8,116 nt of DNA from contig SEHC01000075.1 in the NCBI GenBank assembly GCA_004173415.1, positions 1-8,116 of the forward strand, given 5' to 3'. Made by a program: the position numbers and the translations under genes. The stretch comes from Lysobacteraceae bacterium. Its GTDB lineage: Bacteria; Pseudomonadota; Gammaproteobacteria; Xanthomonadales; Xanthomonadaceae. The notes below the pieces were generated by a model. That model was not told the DNA's origin and did no database searches. It worked only from the letters and a program-made list of their open reading frames with translations. Shown here in pieces: positions 1-7,949 of this stretch (position 1 is the first letter of the stretch; every line of letters begins with the position of its first letter).

Positions 1-2376
<2,376 letters not shown>

Positions 2377-2399
2377 TGAAACCTCATCGCGCGATCGCT

Positions 2400-2514
2400 G
2401 CCCCCTCCCCCGTTTACGGGGGAGGGCTGGGGCGGGGGCCGACGCCCGCGCCCAAATTCATCGATCCTGAAAGCGCCCCCATCCCAGCCTTCCCCCGCAA
2501 GCGAGGGAAGGGGC
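2400..2514. repeat. Inverted pair of 40-nt palindromic repeats (REPIN-like) between gltB and gltD
   Basis: Two copies of one 40-nt element lie in opposite orientation at 2400-2439 and 2475-2514. The reverse complement of the second matches the first at 33 of 40 positions by hand alignment without gaps. Each copy is itself a hairpin. The first has a perfect 10-bp stem, CCCTCCCCCG (2403-2412) against CGGGGGAGGG (2417-2426), with a TTTA loop. The second pairs CCTTCCC (2488-2494) with GGGAAGG (2505-2511) around a CGCAAGCG-type core. Elements with this CCCTCTCCCG...CGGGAGAGGG look are frequent between genes in xanthomonads. The arrangement of two REP units in inverse orientation is the REPIN/BIME pattern. 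The pair fills nearly the whole 151-nt spacer. Neither hairpin has a T-tract, so it is a poor intrinsic terminator, but as RNA it could slow RNases or partly attenuate gltD. Direct effect is inference. Confidence 0.85.
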
Positions 2515-2527
2515 AGAGAGCAACCCC

Positions 2528-3988
2528 ATGAGCCGCAAGCACGTCTTCCAATTCGTCGAACTGCCCCGGCAGATGCCCCAGCGCATCCCGCTGGAACTGC
2601 GCACCAGTGGCGACTGGGGCGAGATGTACGGCAAGTTCGCACTGCCCGAGGCGCAGCACCAGGCCGGGCGTTGCCTGGACTGCGGGAACCCGTATTGCAG
2701 CTGGAAGTGCCCGGTCCACAACGCCATCCCGCAGTGGCTGCAGCTGGTGCAGGAGAACCGCATCGAGGAAGCCGCCGCGCTGTGCCATACGACCAACCCG
2801 CTGCCGGAGATGTGCGGGCGCGTGTGCCCGCAGGACCGGCTGTGCGAAGGCAGCTGCACGCTGGAGGACGGCTTCGGCGCGGTCACCATCGGCGCGGTGG
2901 AGAAATACATCGTCGATGCGGCGCTGGAAAAGGGCTGGCGCCCGGACCTGAGCGAAGTGGTGGCCACCGGCAGGCGCGTGGCGGTGGTCGGCGCCGGCCC
3001 GGCCGGCCTGGCCTGCGCCGACGTGCTGGCGCGCAACGGCATCCACGCGGTGGTGTTCGACCGCTACGAACAGATCGGCGGGCTGATGCAGTTCGGCATC
3101 CCCAGCTTCAAGCTGGAGAAGAGCATCATCGCGCGCCGCCGCGAAGTACTCGAAGGCATGGGCGTGGAGTTCCGGCTGGGCGTGGAGATCGGCAAGGACC
3201 TCGGCATCGACGAACTGCTGGCCGATTACGACGCCGTGTTCCTCGGCACCGGCGCTTATCGCTACACCGATGGCGGCTTGCCCGGGCAGGACCTTGGCAA
3301 CGTGCTGCCGGCGCTGCCGTTCCTGGTCCAGAACGGGCGCATCGTCGGTGGCAATGATCCGTGGGGAAGGCCCATCGCAGGCTGGGAAGACACGATCCAG
3401 TTGCCCGACATGGCCGGCAAGCGCGTGGTCGTGCTGGGCGGCGGCGACACCGGCATGGACTGCGTGCGCAGTGCGATCCGCCTGGGCGCGGCCCGGGTCA
3501 CCTGCGCCTATCGCCGTGACGAGGCGAACATGCCCGGCTCGGCGCGCGAGGTGGCCAACGCGCGCGAGGAAGGCGTGCGCTTCCTGTTCAACCGTGCGCC
3601 GCTGGCGATCGAGGGCGAGGACGACGTGGTCATCGGCGTGCGCGTGGTCGAGACCCGTCTGGGCGAACCCGATGCGCGCGGGCGCCGCAGCGCGGTACCG
3701 ATCGAGGGCAGCGAATCCGTGCTGGAAGCGGACATCGTCATCATCGCCTTCGGCTTTTCGCCGACCGTGCCGGAGTGGCTGGCCGCGCAGGGCGTGGAAG
3801 GCAGCCCGAACGGACGCATCGTCGTCAGCGGCAGCCTGCCCGACGAAAGTGGAGGTCTTCCGTTCCAGACCACCAATCCGAAACTGTTCGCCGGCGGCGA
3901 TGCGGTGCGCGGCGCCGACCTGGTGGTGACCGCGGTGGCCGAAGGCCGCGACGCCGCCCACAGCATCGCCCGGATGCTGCTGGGCTGA
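2528..3988 (+). CDS. gltD: Glutamate synthase [NADPH] small subunit
   Basis: Complete 486-residue protein, close to the usual 470-490. This subunit oxidises NADPH on FAD and passes electrons through iron-sulfur clusters to the FMN of GltB. The N-terminal cluster domain has two cysteine sets: Cys49, Cys52, Cys57, Cys61 (RCLDCGNPYCSWKC) and Cys96, Cys100, Cys106, Cys110 (MCGRVCPQDRLCEGSC). The FAD Rossmann motif VAVVGAGPAG is at 151-160, the NADPH-binding motif VVLGGGDTGMDC at 301-312, and the C-terminal FAD contact FAGGDAVRGADLVVTAVAEG at 454-473. The start ATG at 2528 is the only plausible one: the N-terminus SRKHVFQFVELPRQ is typical of the family. The ribosome site is weak (AGAGAG at 2515-2520) and begins right after the upstream repeat pair ends at 2514. 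Same strand as gltB and almost certainly the same operon. All expected cluster and nucleotide-binding residues are present. Confidence 0.97.
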   Translation: MSRKHVFQFVELPRQMPQRIPLELRTSGDWGEMYGKFALPEAQHQAGRCLDCGNPYCSWKCPVHNAIPQWLQLVQENRIEEAAALCHTTNPLPEMCGRVCPQDRLCEGSCTLEDGFGAVTIGAVEKYIVDAALEKGWRPDLSEVVATGRRVAVVGAGPAGLACADVLARNGIHAVVFDRYEQIGGLMQFGIPSFKLEKSIIARRREVLEGMGVEFRLGVEIGKDLGIDELLADYDAVFLGTGAYRYTDGGLPGQDLGNVLPALPFLVQNGRIVGGNDPWGRPIAGWEDTIQLPDMAGKRVVVLGGGDTGMDCVRSAIRLGAARVTCAYRRDEANMPGSAREVANAREEGVRFLFNRAPLAIEGEDDVVIGVRVVETRLGEPDARGRRSAVPIEGSESVLEADIVIIAFGFSPTVPEWLAAQGVEGSPNGRIVVSGSLPDESGGLPFQTTNPKLFAGGDAVRGADLVVTAVAEGRDAAHSIARMLLG

Positions 3989-4021
3989 GGCGGGCCGTTT
4001 CCCTCTGCCACGGGGGACAGG

Positions 4022-4050
4022 CTGCCACCGCTTGCGCGGCCGGATGGCAG
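4022..4050 (+). other. Imperfect hairpin downstream of gltD
   Basis: CTGCCA at 4022-4027 is complementary to TGGCAG at 4045-4050, and inside it CCG (4028-4030) can pair with CGG (4037-4039). A further direct copy of CTGCCA sits at 4005-4010. The structure lies between the gltD stop and the FNR/Anr-type box, where the gltBD transcript might end. There is no T-tract, so it is at best a weak or Rho-assisted stop; it may be a chance GC-rich pairing. Confidence 0.3.
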
Positions 4051-4054
4051 GCAC

Positions 4055-4068
4055 TTGATCCGGATCAA
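4055..4068. promoter_or_regulatory. FNR/Anr-type binding box
   Basis: TTGATCCGGATCAA is a perfect 14-bp palindrome and matches the FNR/Anr consensus TTGAT-N4-ATCAA at all ten defined positions. Its centre is at 4061.5. The -10-like hexamer at 4090-4095 puts the expected transcription start near 4102, about 40-41 nt from the box centre, which is the class II activator geometry (-41.5). FNR/Anr proteins are oxygen-sensing iron-sulfur regulators that activate at low oxygen. That the site controls the CHAD gene follows from position and orientation. CRP/Clp-type sites have a different core (TGTGA), so an FNR-like regulator is the better fit. Confidence 0.7.
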
Positions 4069-4089
4069 CCCGGGATCCGCCGATCGGCC

Positions 4090-4095
4090 TAGCAT
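4090..4095 (+). promoter_or_regulatory. Predicted -10 element of the FNR/Anr-dependent promoter
   Basis: TAGCAT matches TATAAT at four of six positions, including the important T1, A2 and T6. It begins 22 nt after the end of the box at 4055-4068, the spacing usual for class II FNR promoters, where the activator site replaces the -35 element. No recognisable -35 hexamer is seen. The predicted transcript starts near 4102, so the in-frame ATG at 4094 would not be transcribed from here. Confidence 0.55.
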
Positions 4096-4127
4096 GGCGG
4101 TCCCGACAGCGGCCTCGACGGTTGGTT

Positions 4128-4163
4128 CGATGACTGGTCCGATGACTGATCCGATGATCGCGC
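4128..4163 (+). repeat. Three tandem 12-bp units carrying in-frame ATG codons
   Basis: Units CGATGACTGGTC (4128-4139) and CGATGACTGATC (4140-4151) differ at one base. A third, more diverged unit starts CGATGA at 4152. Each supplies an ATG in the CHAD reading frame (4130, 4142, 4154), encoding MTGP, MTDP and MIAP. Because the unit is 12 bp, copy-number change keeps the frame and would only alter the number of possible start codons and the length of a low-complexity N-terminus. Confidence 0.6.
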
Positions 4164-5014
4164 CGGCGGGCGGCCCTGTCACTGTCTCCGTGCCCTGCCC
4201 TGATCCGGTTGCGGTGGCTGGCACCGAACGCAGCGCTGAAGTGGGCGCGCGCCTGGCGGTGCTGGCCGCCGGTCAACTCCAGCTGGCCGAGGGGTTCCTG
4301 GCCAGCGAAACCGCCGACCTGCATGCCGGCATCCACCAGGCGCGCAAGTCGATCCGTCGGGTGCGCTCGGCCCTTGCGCTGGGGCGGCGCGCGCTGGGCG
4401 TTGGCGGCAGGCGCCTGGACGCAGAGCTGGGCCGGCTGTGCCGGGGGCTGTCCCGGCTGCGCGATGCGCAGGCCCTGGTCGAGGCATTGCAGCGGCTGCG
4501 GGACAAGGCGCCGCGGGAATTGCAGGCGATCCTGCCGGCGGCCGGGGCGGCCGCCTGCCAACGGCGCGACCGCCTGCTGGAACAGGCGCTGGCCCGCGAT
4601 CCGCATTTCGCGGCCCGGCGCCGGCGCCTGCGCGCGGCCTCGCTGCGGCTGCAGCGGCTCGACTGGGCTGCCCTGCGCACCGCGGACATCAGCAAGGCGG
4701 CGCAGCGCAGCGAGCGCCGCGTCGGCAAGGCTGGGCGTCGCGCCCGGCAGAAGTCCTCCGACGATGAATCCTGGCATGTCTTTCGCCGCCGCCTGCGCCG
4801 CCTGCACCAGCAGGACAGCCTGCTGGCCGCGCTGCAGCTGCCGGTGCGGGCGGAAGCCAAGGCACTGGAACGCCAGGCCCATGCCTTGGGCGAAGCGCAG
4901 GACAACGCCCTGCTGCTTGCCCACTGCGGCCGGGGATCGCCGTTCACGCCCGCACAGCGCGCACTGTTGCGGAAGACCGCGCGCGAGCGGCTGCGGGATG
5001 CGCGCGACCCATAG
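4130..5014 (+). CDS. CHAD domain-containing protein
   Basis: About 294 residues with this start. The CHAD fold is an all-helical domain rich in conserved His, Arg and Lys; family members bind inorganic polyphosphate. Hallmarks seen (numbered from 4130) are HAGIHQARKSIRRVRSAL (65-82), LSRLRDAQALVEAL (107-120), WHVFRRRLRRLHQQ (215-228) and ALGEAQDNALLLAH (252-265), giving the two helical-bundle halves with matching His-x(n)-Arg helices and R/Q-D turns. The region 138-180 and the C-terminus are very Arg-rich. The first 30 or so residues are Pro/Ala/Gly-rich and probably disordered. No signal peptide, and no CYTH triphosphatase domain is attached. The start is uncertain: in-frame TTG 4055, ATG 4094, 4130, 4142 and 4154 all lack a good ribosome site. 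4130 is the first ATG downstream of the predicted transcription start near 4102. It is preceded by an FNR/Anr-type box, suggesting expression at low oxygen. The specific role is unknown. Confidence 0.85.
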   Translation: MTGPMTDPMIAPAGGPVTVSVPCPDPVAVAGTERSAEVGARLAVLAAGQLQLAEGFLASETADLHAGIHQARKSIRRVRSALALGRRALGVGGRRLDAELGRLCRGLSRLRDAQALVEALQRLRDKAPRELQAILPAAGAAACQRRDRLLEQALARDPHFAARRRRLRAASLRLQRLDWAALRTADISKAAQRSERRVGKAGRRARQKSSDDESWHVFRRRLRRLHQQDSLLAALQLPVRAEAKALERQAHALGEAQDNALLLAHCGRGSPFTPAQRALLRKTARERLRDARDP

Positions 5015-5068
5015 CGCGGCAGCCGTAGCCGACGCCCCGGCAAGCGAGCCGCGAGACATGCCCGCTGC

Positions 5069-5094
5069 GCGCCGCACGGGGATACGTGCGGTGC
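5069..5094 (+). other. Strong hairpin in the spacer before the transporter gene
   Basis: CCGCACG (5072-5078) pairs perfectly with CGTGCGG (5085-5091) around a GGGATA loop. The stem extends outward by one G-U pair (5071/5092) and two more G-C pairs to 5069 and 5094, giving about 10 bp. It lies in the 129-nt spacer between the CHAD stop and the transporter start and has no T-tract after it. It could act as an RNA stability or attenuation element, or be a chance structure in GC-rich DNA. Confidence 0.4.
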
Positions 5095-5143
5095 ACGCCT
5101 CGGGTCCGCGTCGTGCCGCGGCCGCCTGCGCGCACAGGCCTGG

Positions 5144-6364
5144 GTGAGCCCGGCCTTGCCCCGCGCCTCGATCCTGCGCCGGATCCCGCCCGGGATCTGG
5201 GCACTCGGCTTCGTCTCCCTGTTGATGGATGTCTCCTCGGAGATGATCCATGCGCTGCTGCCGGTCTACCTGGTCACCACGCTGGGCGCCTCGACCCTGG
5301 CGGTGGGCTTCATCGAGGGCATCGCCGAGGCCACGGCGTCGATCACCAAGGTGTTCTCCGGGGCCCTGTCGGACTGGCTGGGCCGGCGCAAGGTGCTGGC
5401 GGCCATCGGCTACGGCCTGGCCGCCTTCACCAAACCGGTATTCCCGCTGGCGACCACGCTGGGCTGGGTGGTCGCGGCGCGTTTCGTCGATCGCATCGGC
5501 AAGGGCATCCGCGGCGCGCCGCGCGATGCGCTGATCGCCGACCTGGCCCCACCCGACCTGCGCGGAGCCTCGTTCGGCCTGCGCCAGTCGCTGGACACGG
5601 CCGGCGCCTTCCTCGGCCCGGCCCTGGCCATCGGCCTGATGTGGCTGACCTCGGACAACCTGCGGCTGGTGTTCTGGGCGGCGGTGGTGCCGGGCTTCGC
5701 CGCCTTCGCCCTGATCCTGTTCTCGGTCCACGATGCGCCCGGGCGCGCGGGAAGACAGCGCGTGCGTTCGCCGCTGTCGCGGGCCGAGCTGGGGCGCCTG
5801 CCGCCGCTGTACTGGTGGATCGTGGGCGTGTCGGCGGTGTTCACCCTGGCGCGCTTCAGCGAAGCCTTCCTGGTCCTGCGTGCGCAGGAACTGGGCCTGG
5901 CGCTGATGCTGGTCCCGCTGGTCCTGGTGCTGCTGAACCTGGTCTATTCGCTTTCCTCCTATCCCATCGGCGTGCTCGCCGACCGCCACGACCGCGGCCT
6001 GCTGCTGGCCCTGGGCATGTTCGTGCTGGTGTTGTCGGAGCTGGTCCTGGCGCTGGTCGGCGGCCTGACCGGACTGGCCCTGGGCGTGGTCCTGTGGGGC
6101 CTGCACATGGGCATGACCCAGGGCCTGCTGGCCGCCCTGGTGGCCGAGGTGGCGCCGGAGTCGCTGCGCGGCACCGCCTTCGGCGTGTTCAACCTGGTCG
6201 GCGGGCTGGCCCTGCTGGCGGCAAGCGTCGTCGCCGGCGGCCTGTGGGATGGGTTCGGCTCGCGTGCGACCTTCCTGGCCGGCGCCGGCTTCGCCGGCCT
6301 GGCCCTGCTGATCCTGGTCCCGGTCGCCCAGCGGGCAAGGAAATCGGCGCACGCGCGCCGCTAA
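5144..6364 (+). CDS. Major facilitator superfamily (MFS) transporter, substrate unknown
   Basis: 406 residues, normal for a 12-helix MFS carrier in the inner membrane, with hydrophobic stretches along its whole length. The loop 2-3 signature (motif A) is GALSDWLGRRKVL at 73-85. A partial second-half counterpart is GVLADRHDRGLLLALG at 276-291. Loop 4-5 carries the conserved basic stretch RIGKGIRGAPRDALIAD (117-133), followed by LRGASFGLRQSLDTAGAFLG (139-158), typical of a widespread bacterial MFS subgroup usually left unnamed. Charged residues Asp29, Glu33, Glu59 and Glu62 lie in or next to the first two helices and may take part in proton coupling. The start is GTG at 5144; no ATG exists in frame between the CHAD stop and the first helix, and TTG at 5156 is an alternative. 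The ribosome site is weak. It may be co-transcribed with the CHAD gene 129 nt upstream. Substrate cannot be told from the sequence: drug, sugar or metabolite efflux are all possible. Confidence 0.88.
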   Translation: MSPALPRASILRRIPPGIWALGFVSLLMDVSSEMIHALLPVYLVTTLGASTLAVGFIEGIAEATASITKVFSGALSDWLGRRKVLAAIGYGLAAFTKPVFPLATTLGWVVAARFVDRIGKGIRGAPRDALIADLAPPDLRGASFGLRQSLDTAGAFLGPALAIGLMWLTSDNLRLVFWAAVVPGFAAFALILFSVHDAPGRAGRQRVRSPLSRAELGRLPPLYWWIVGVSAVFTLARFSEAFLVLRAQELGLALMLVPLVLVLLNLVYSLSSYPIGVLADRHDRGLLLALGMFVLVLSELVLALVGGLTGLALGVVLWGLHMGMTQGLLAALVAEVAPESLRGTAFGVFNLVGGLALLAASVVAGGLWDGFGSRATFLAGAGFAGLALLILVPVAQRARKSAHARR

Positions 6365-6389
6365 CAGCCGGGACGGTGCAACGCCTGGC

Positions 6390-6418
6390 CGGACGCACCG
6401 CCCGCAAGCACGTAGAAT
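6390..6418 (+). promoter_or_regulatory. Possible sigma-70 promoter for the Hsp70-like gene
   Basis: TAGAAT at 6413-6418 matches the -10 consensus at five of six positions. Seventeen nt upstream, CGGACG (6390-6395) keeps only the GAC of TTGACA. A start near 6425 would leave a leader of about 20 nt before the ATG at 6447. It lies in the 82-nt spacer after the transporter stop, suggesting the downstream gene is transcribed on its own. The weak -35 keeps this moderate. Confidence 0.45.
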
Positions 6419-6446
6419 CGCCGGCCCCGCGCAGGCCTCCCCCTCC

Positions 6447-7811
6447 ATGAGAATCGGCATCGACTTCGGCACCAGCTATTCGGCCGCCGCCGCCCGCGTG
6501 GGCGAGCGCCTGGAGCACATCCGCTTCGGCGGCCTGCCGCAGTTCCGTACCGCGGTGTTCTTCCCGGCCGAGCTGCCGGATCCGGCCGACTTCCACATGA
6601 CCCGTGAACGCGAGGGCGAAGTCGCGGCCCTGGTCCGCGCCGCGAAGGCCGAGCAGACCCGCAGCGGCGTGGCCCCGCGCAGCGAGGCCCAGCTGTACCG
6701 CGATGCAGTGCAGGTGGTGCGCCGGCAATGGCTGGAAGCGCAATCGCGCGAAGCCGACGAAGCCGCCGCCGACCTGGATGACGCGGTGTTCGGCGAGGAC
6801 GCCATCGACCGATACCTGGAGGAAGGAAGCGGCCACCTGGTGCAGTCGCCGAAATCGATGCTGGGCTACGACCTGCTGCCGCGCGCGCGCCAGACCATCA
6901 CCGGCATCGCCGCGCAGATCCTCGAGCACATCCGCGTGGCCGCCAGCGAACAGCTGGACCGCGAAGTGCGCCTGGCCACGATCGGGCGGCCGGTGCAGTT
7001 CCGCAGTTCGATGGGCCCGCAGGGCGGAGAGCAGGCCCTGGACATCCTCGCCGAGGCGGCGCAGATCGCCGGCTTCGAGGCGGTGGATTTCCTCGAGGAA
7101 CCGGTCGCCGCCGCGCTGCATTACCACGCCGGCAGCGACTCGCGGCACTCGACCCTGGTGGTCGACATCGGCGGCGGCACCACCGACATCGCCCATGCGC
7201 AGGTCGGCGGCAGCCAGGCCCCGGTCGTGCATCGGGCCTGGGGCCTGCCCAACGGCGGCACCGACGTGGACCTCGCGCTGAGCATGGCCCACTTCATGCC
7301 GGTGTTCGGCCGTGGCGACACCCGCGTGCCGGCTCATCATTTCGTCGATGCGGCGATGGTCCAGGACATGCCGCGGCAGCGCGCGTTCCACCGGCGCGAT
7401 TTCAGCGAGGTGCCGGCGCCCTACAACGCGCGCCTGCAGGCCCTGCAGGAAGACGGCGGCACCACCCGCCTGTACCGCGCGGTGGAGTCGATGAAGATGC
7501 GGCTCAGCGAGCACGATCACGGCCACCACGCGCTCGACTACATCGACGCGTCGCTGGCGGTCAGCGCCAGCCGTGAGGACCTGCGCCAGGCCAGTGCGGA
7601 TTTCCTGTCGCGGCTGCAACGGCTGCTGCAGGAAGTGGCCCAGGCCCTGGCGTCGCCGCCGGACAGCGTGTTCCTGACCGGCGGCATGTCGCGCGCGCCG
7701 TATGTGCAGGCCCTGGTGCGCGCCGCCTTCCCGCACGCACGCATGGTCCACGGCGATCCTTCGCTGGGCGTGGTGTCGGGACTGGCCAGCCACCAGCCGG
7801 GTCAAGGGTAG
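6447..7811 (+). CDS. yegD: YegD-like Hsp70-family ATPase lacking a substrate-binding domain
   Basis: 454 residues, matching the roughly 450 of E. coli YegD and shorter than DnaK (about 640). It has the actin/Hsp70 ATPase fold only. Motifs in order: phosphate-1 loop IGIDFGTSYSAAA (3-15), QSPKSMLGYDL (133-143), FLEEPVAAALHYH (215-227), phosphate-2 VVDIGGGTTDIAHA (238-251), the ESMKMRLSE helix (347-355) and the adenosine motif VFLTGGMSRAPYVQAL (408-423). There is no C-terminal beta-sandwich or lid, so it is not a canonical foldase; the family is presumed to be a cytoplasmic ATPase or chaperone of unclear function. A His-rich patch HDHGHH lies at 356-361. The ATG at 6447 puts the phosphate-1 loop at the usual N-terminal position; the ribosome site is poor (possible AGG at 6433-6435). 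The TAG stop lies inside the repeat that begins at 7808. No DnaJ or GrpE partner is adjacent. Confidence 0.93.
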   Translation: MRIGIDFGTSYSAAAARVGERLEHIRFGGLPQFRTAVFFPAELPDPADFHMTREREGEVAALVRAAKAEQTRSGVAPRSEAQLYRDAVQVVRRQWLEAQSREADEAAADLDDAVFGEDAIDRYLEEGSGHLVQSPKSMLGYDLLPRARQTITGIAAQILEHIRVAASEQLDREVRLATIGRPVQFRSSMGPQGGEQALDILAEAAQIAGFEAVDFLEEPVAAALHYHAGSDSRHSTLVVDIGGGTTDIAHAQVGGSQAPVVHRAWGLPNGGTDVDLALSMAHFMPVFGRGDTRVPAHHFVDAAMVQDMPRQRAFHRRDFSEVPAPYNARLQALQEDGGTTRLYRAVESMKMRLSEHDHGHHALDYIDASLAVSASREDLRQASADFLSRLQRLLQEVAQALASPPDSVFLTGGMSRAPYVQALVRAAFPHARMVHGDPSLGVVSGLASHQPGQG

Positions 7812-7898
7812 GAGCCGCGCAAGGCTGCGACCCTGTTCCATGTGCGCAGGATCGCTTGACGGGCTGCGTTGGAACGTCGCAGCTTACCCAGCTCCTAC
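7808..7898. repeat. Inverted REP-type pair forming one long imperfect hairpin
   Basis: Unit A (7808-7831) reads GTAGGAGC, eight variable bases, then GCTGCGAC. Unit B (7876-7898) is the same on the opposite strand with seven variable bases. Further complementary blocks lie inside: GTTCCA (7835-7840) with TGGAAC (7870-7875), and CGCAG (7845-7849) with CTGCG (7864-7868). The whole 91 nt can therefore fold as a nested hairpin. Repeats starting GTAGGAGC are widely scattered in Pseudomonas and xanthomonad genomes, and pairs in inverse orientation are the REPIN form mobilised in trans by RAYT transposases; no such transposase is in the window. The TAG of unit A is the stop codon of the upstream gene. 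The structure may protect the 3' end of that mRNA or help end transcription, though it has no T-tract. Confidence 0.85.
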
Positions 7899-7949
7899 AT
7901 CCATCATCGGGGCCGCACGGATGCATCACTTGCCTGGTCAACGTCTGGC

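Noticed and set aside
2403..2426. Perfect 10-bp hairpin after gltB as an intrinsic terminator
   Set aside because: No T-tract follows, and it is one half of an inverted repeat pair inside what should be a gltBD operon; better described as a REP-type element.
4209..5147. Second long + strand frame over the CHAD gene
   Set aside because: The product is Arg/Cys/Trp/Ala-rich with no motif, whereas the overlapping frame shows CHAD hallmarks. Only its last 29 codons, downstream of the CHAD stop, are kept as a weak observation.
2414..6472. Very long antisense open frame of about 1,352 codons on the - strand
   Set aside because: It runs across gltD, CHAD and the transporter with no domain of its own, and its product is a Gln/Arg/Ala/His-rich low-complexity sequence. 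That is the usual mirror of GC-rich third codon positions on the real strand.
6189..7841. Antisense open frame of about 550 codons on the - strand
   Set aside because: It lies opposite the end of the transporter gene and the whole YegD-like gene, whose motifs are unmistakable on the + strand; no recognisable motif in the antisense product.
7856..7861. TTGACG as a -35 element for the benE-like gene
   Set aside because: No -10-like hexamer occurs 16-18 nt downstream, and the site lies in the apex of the repeat hairpin.
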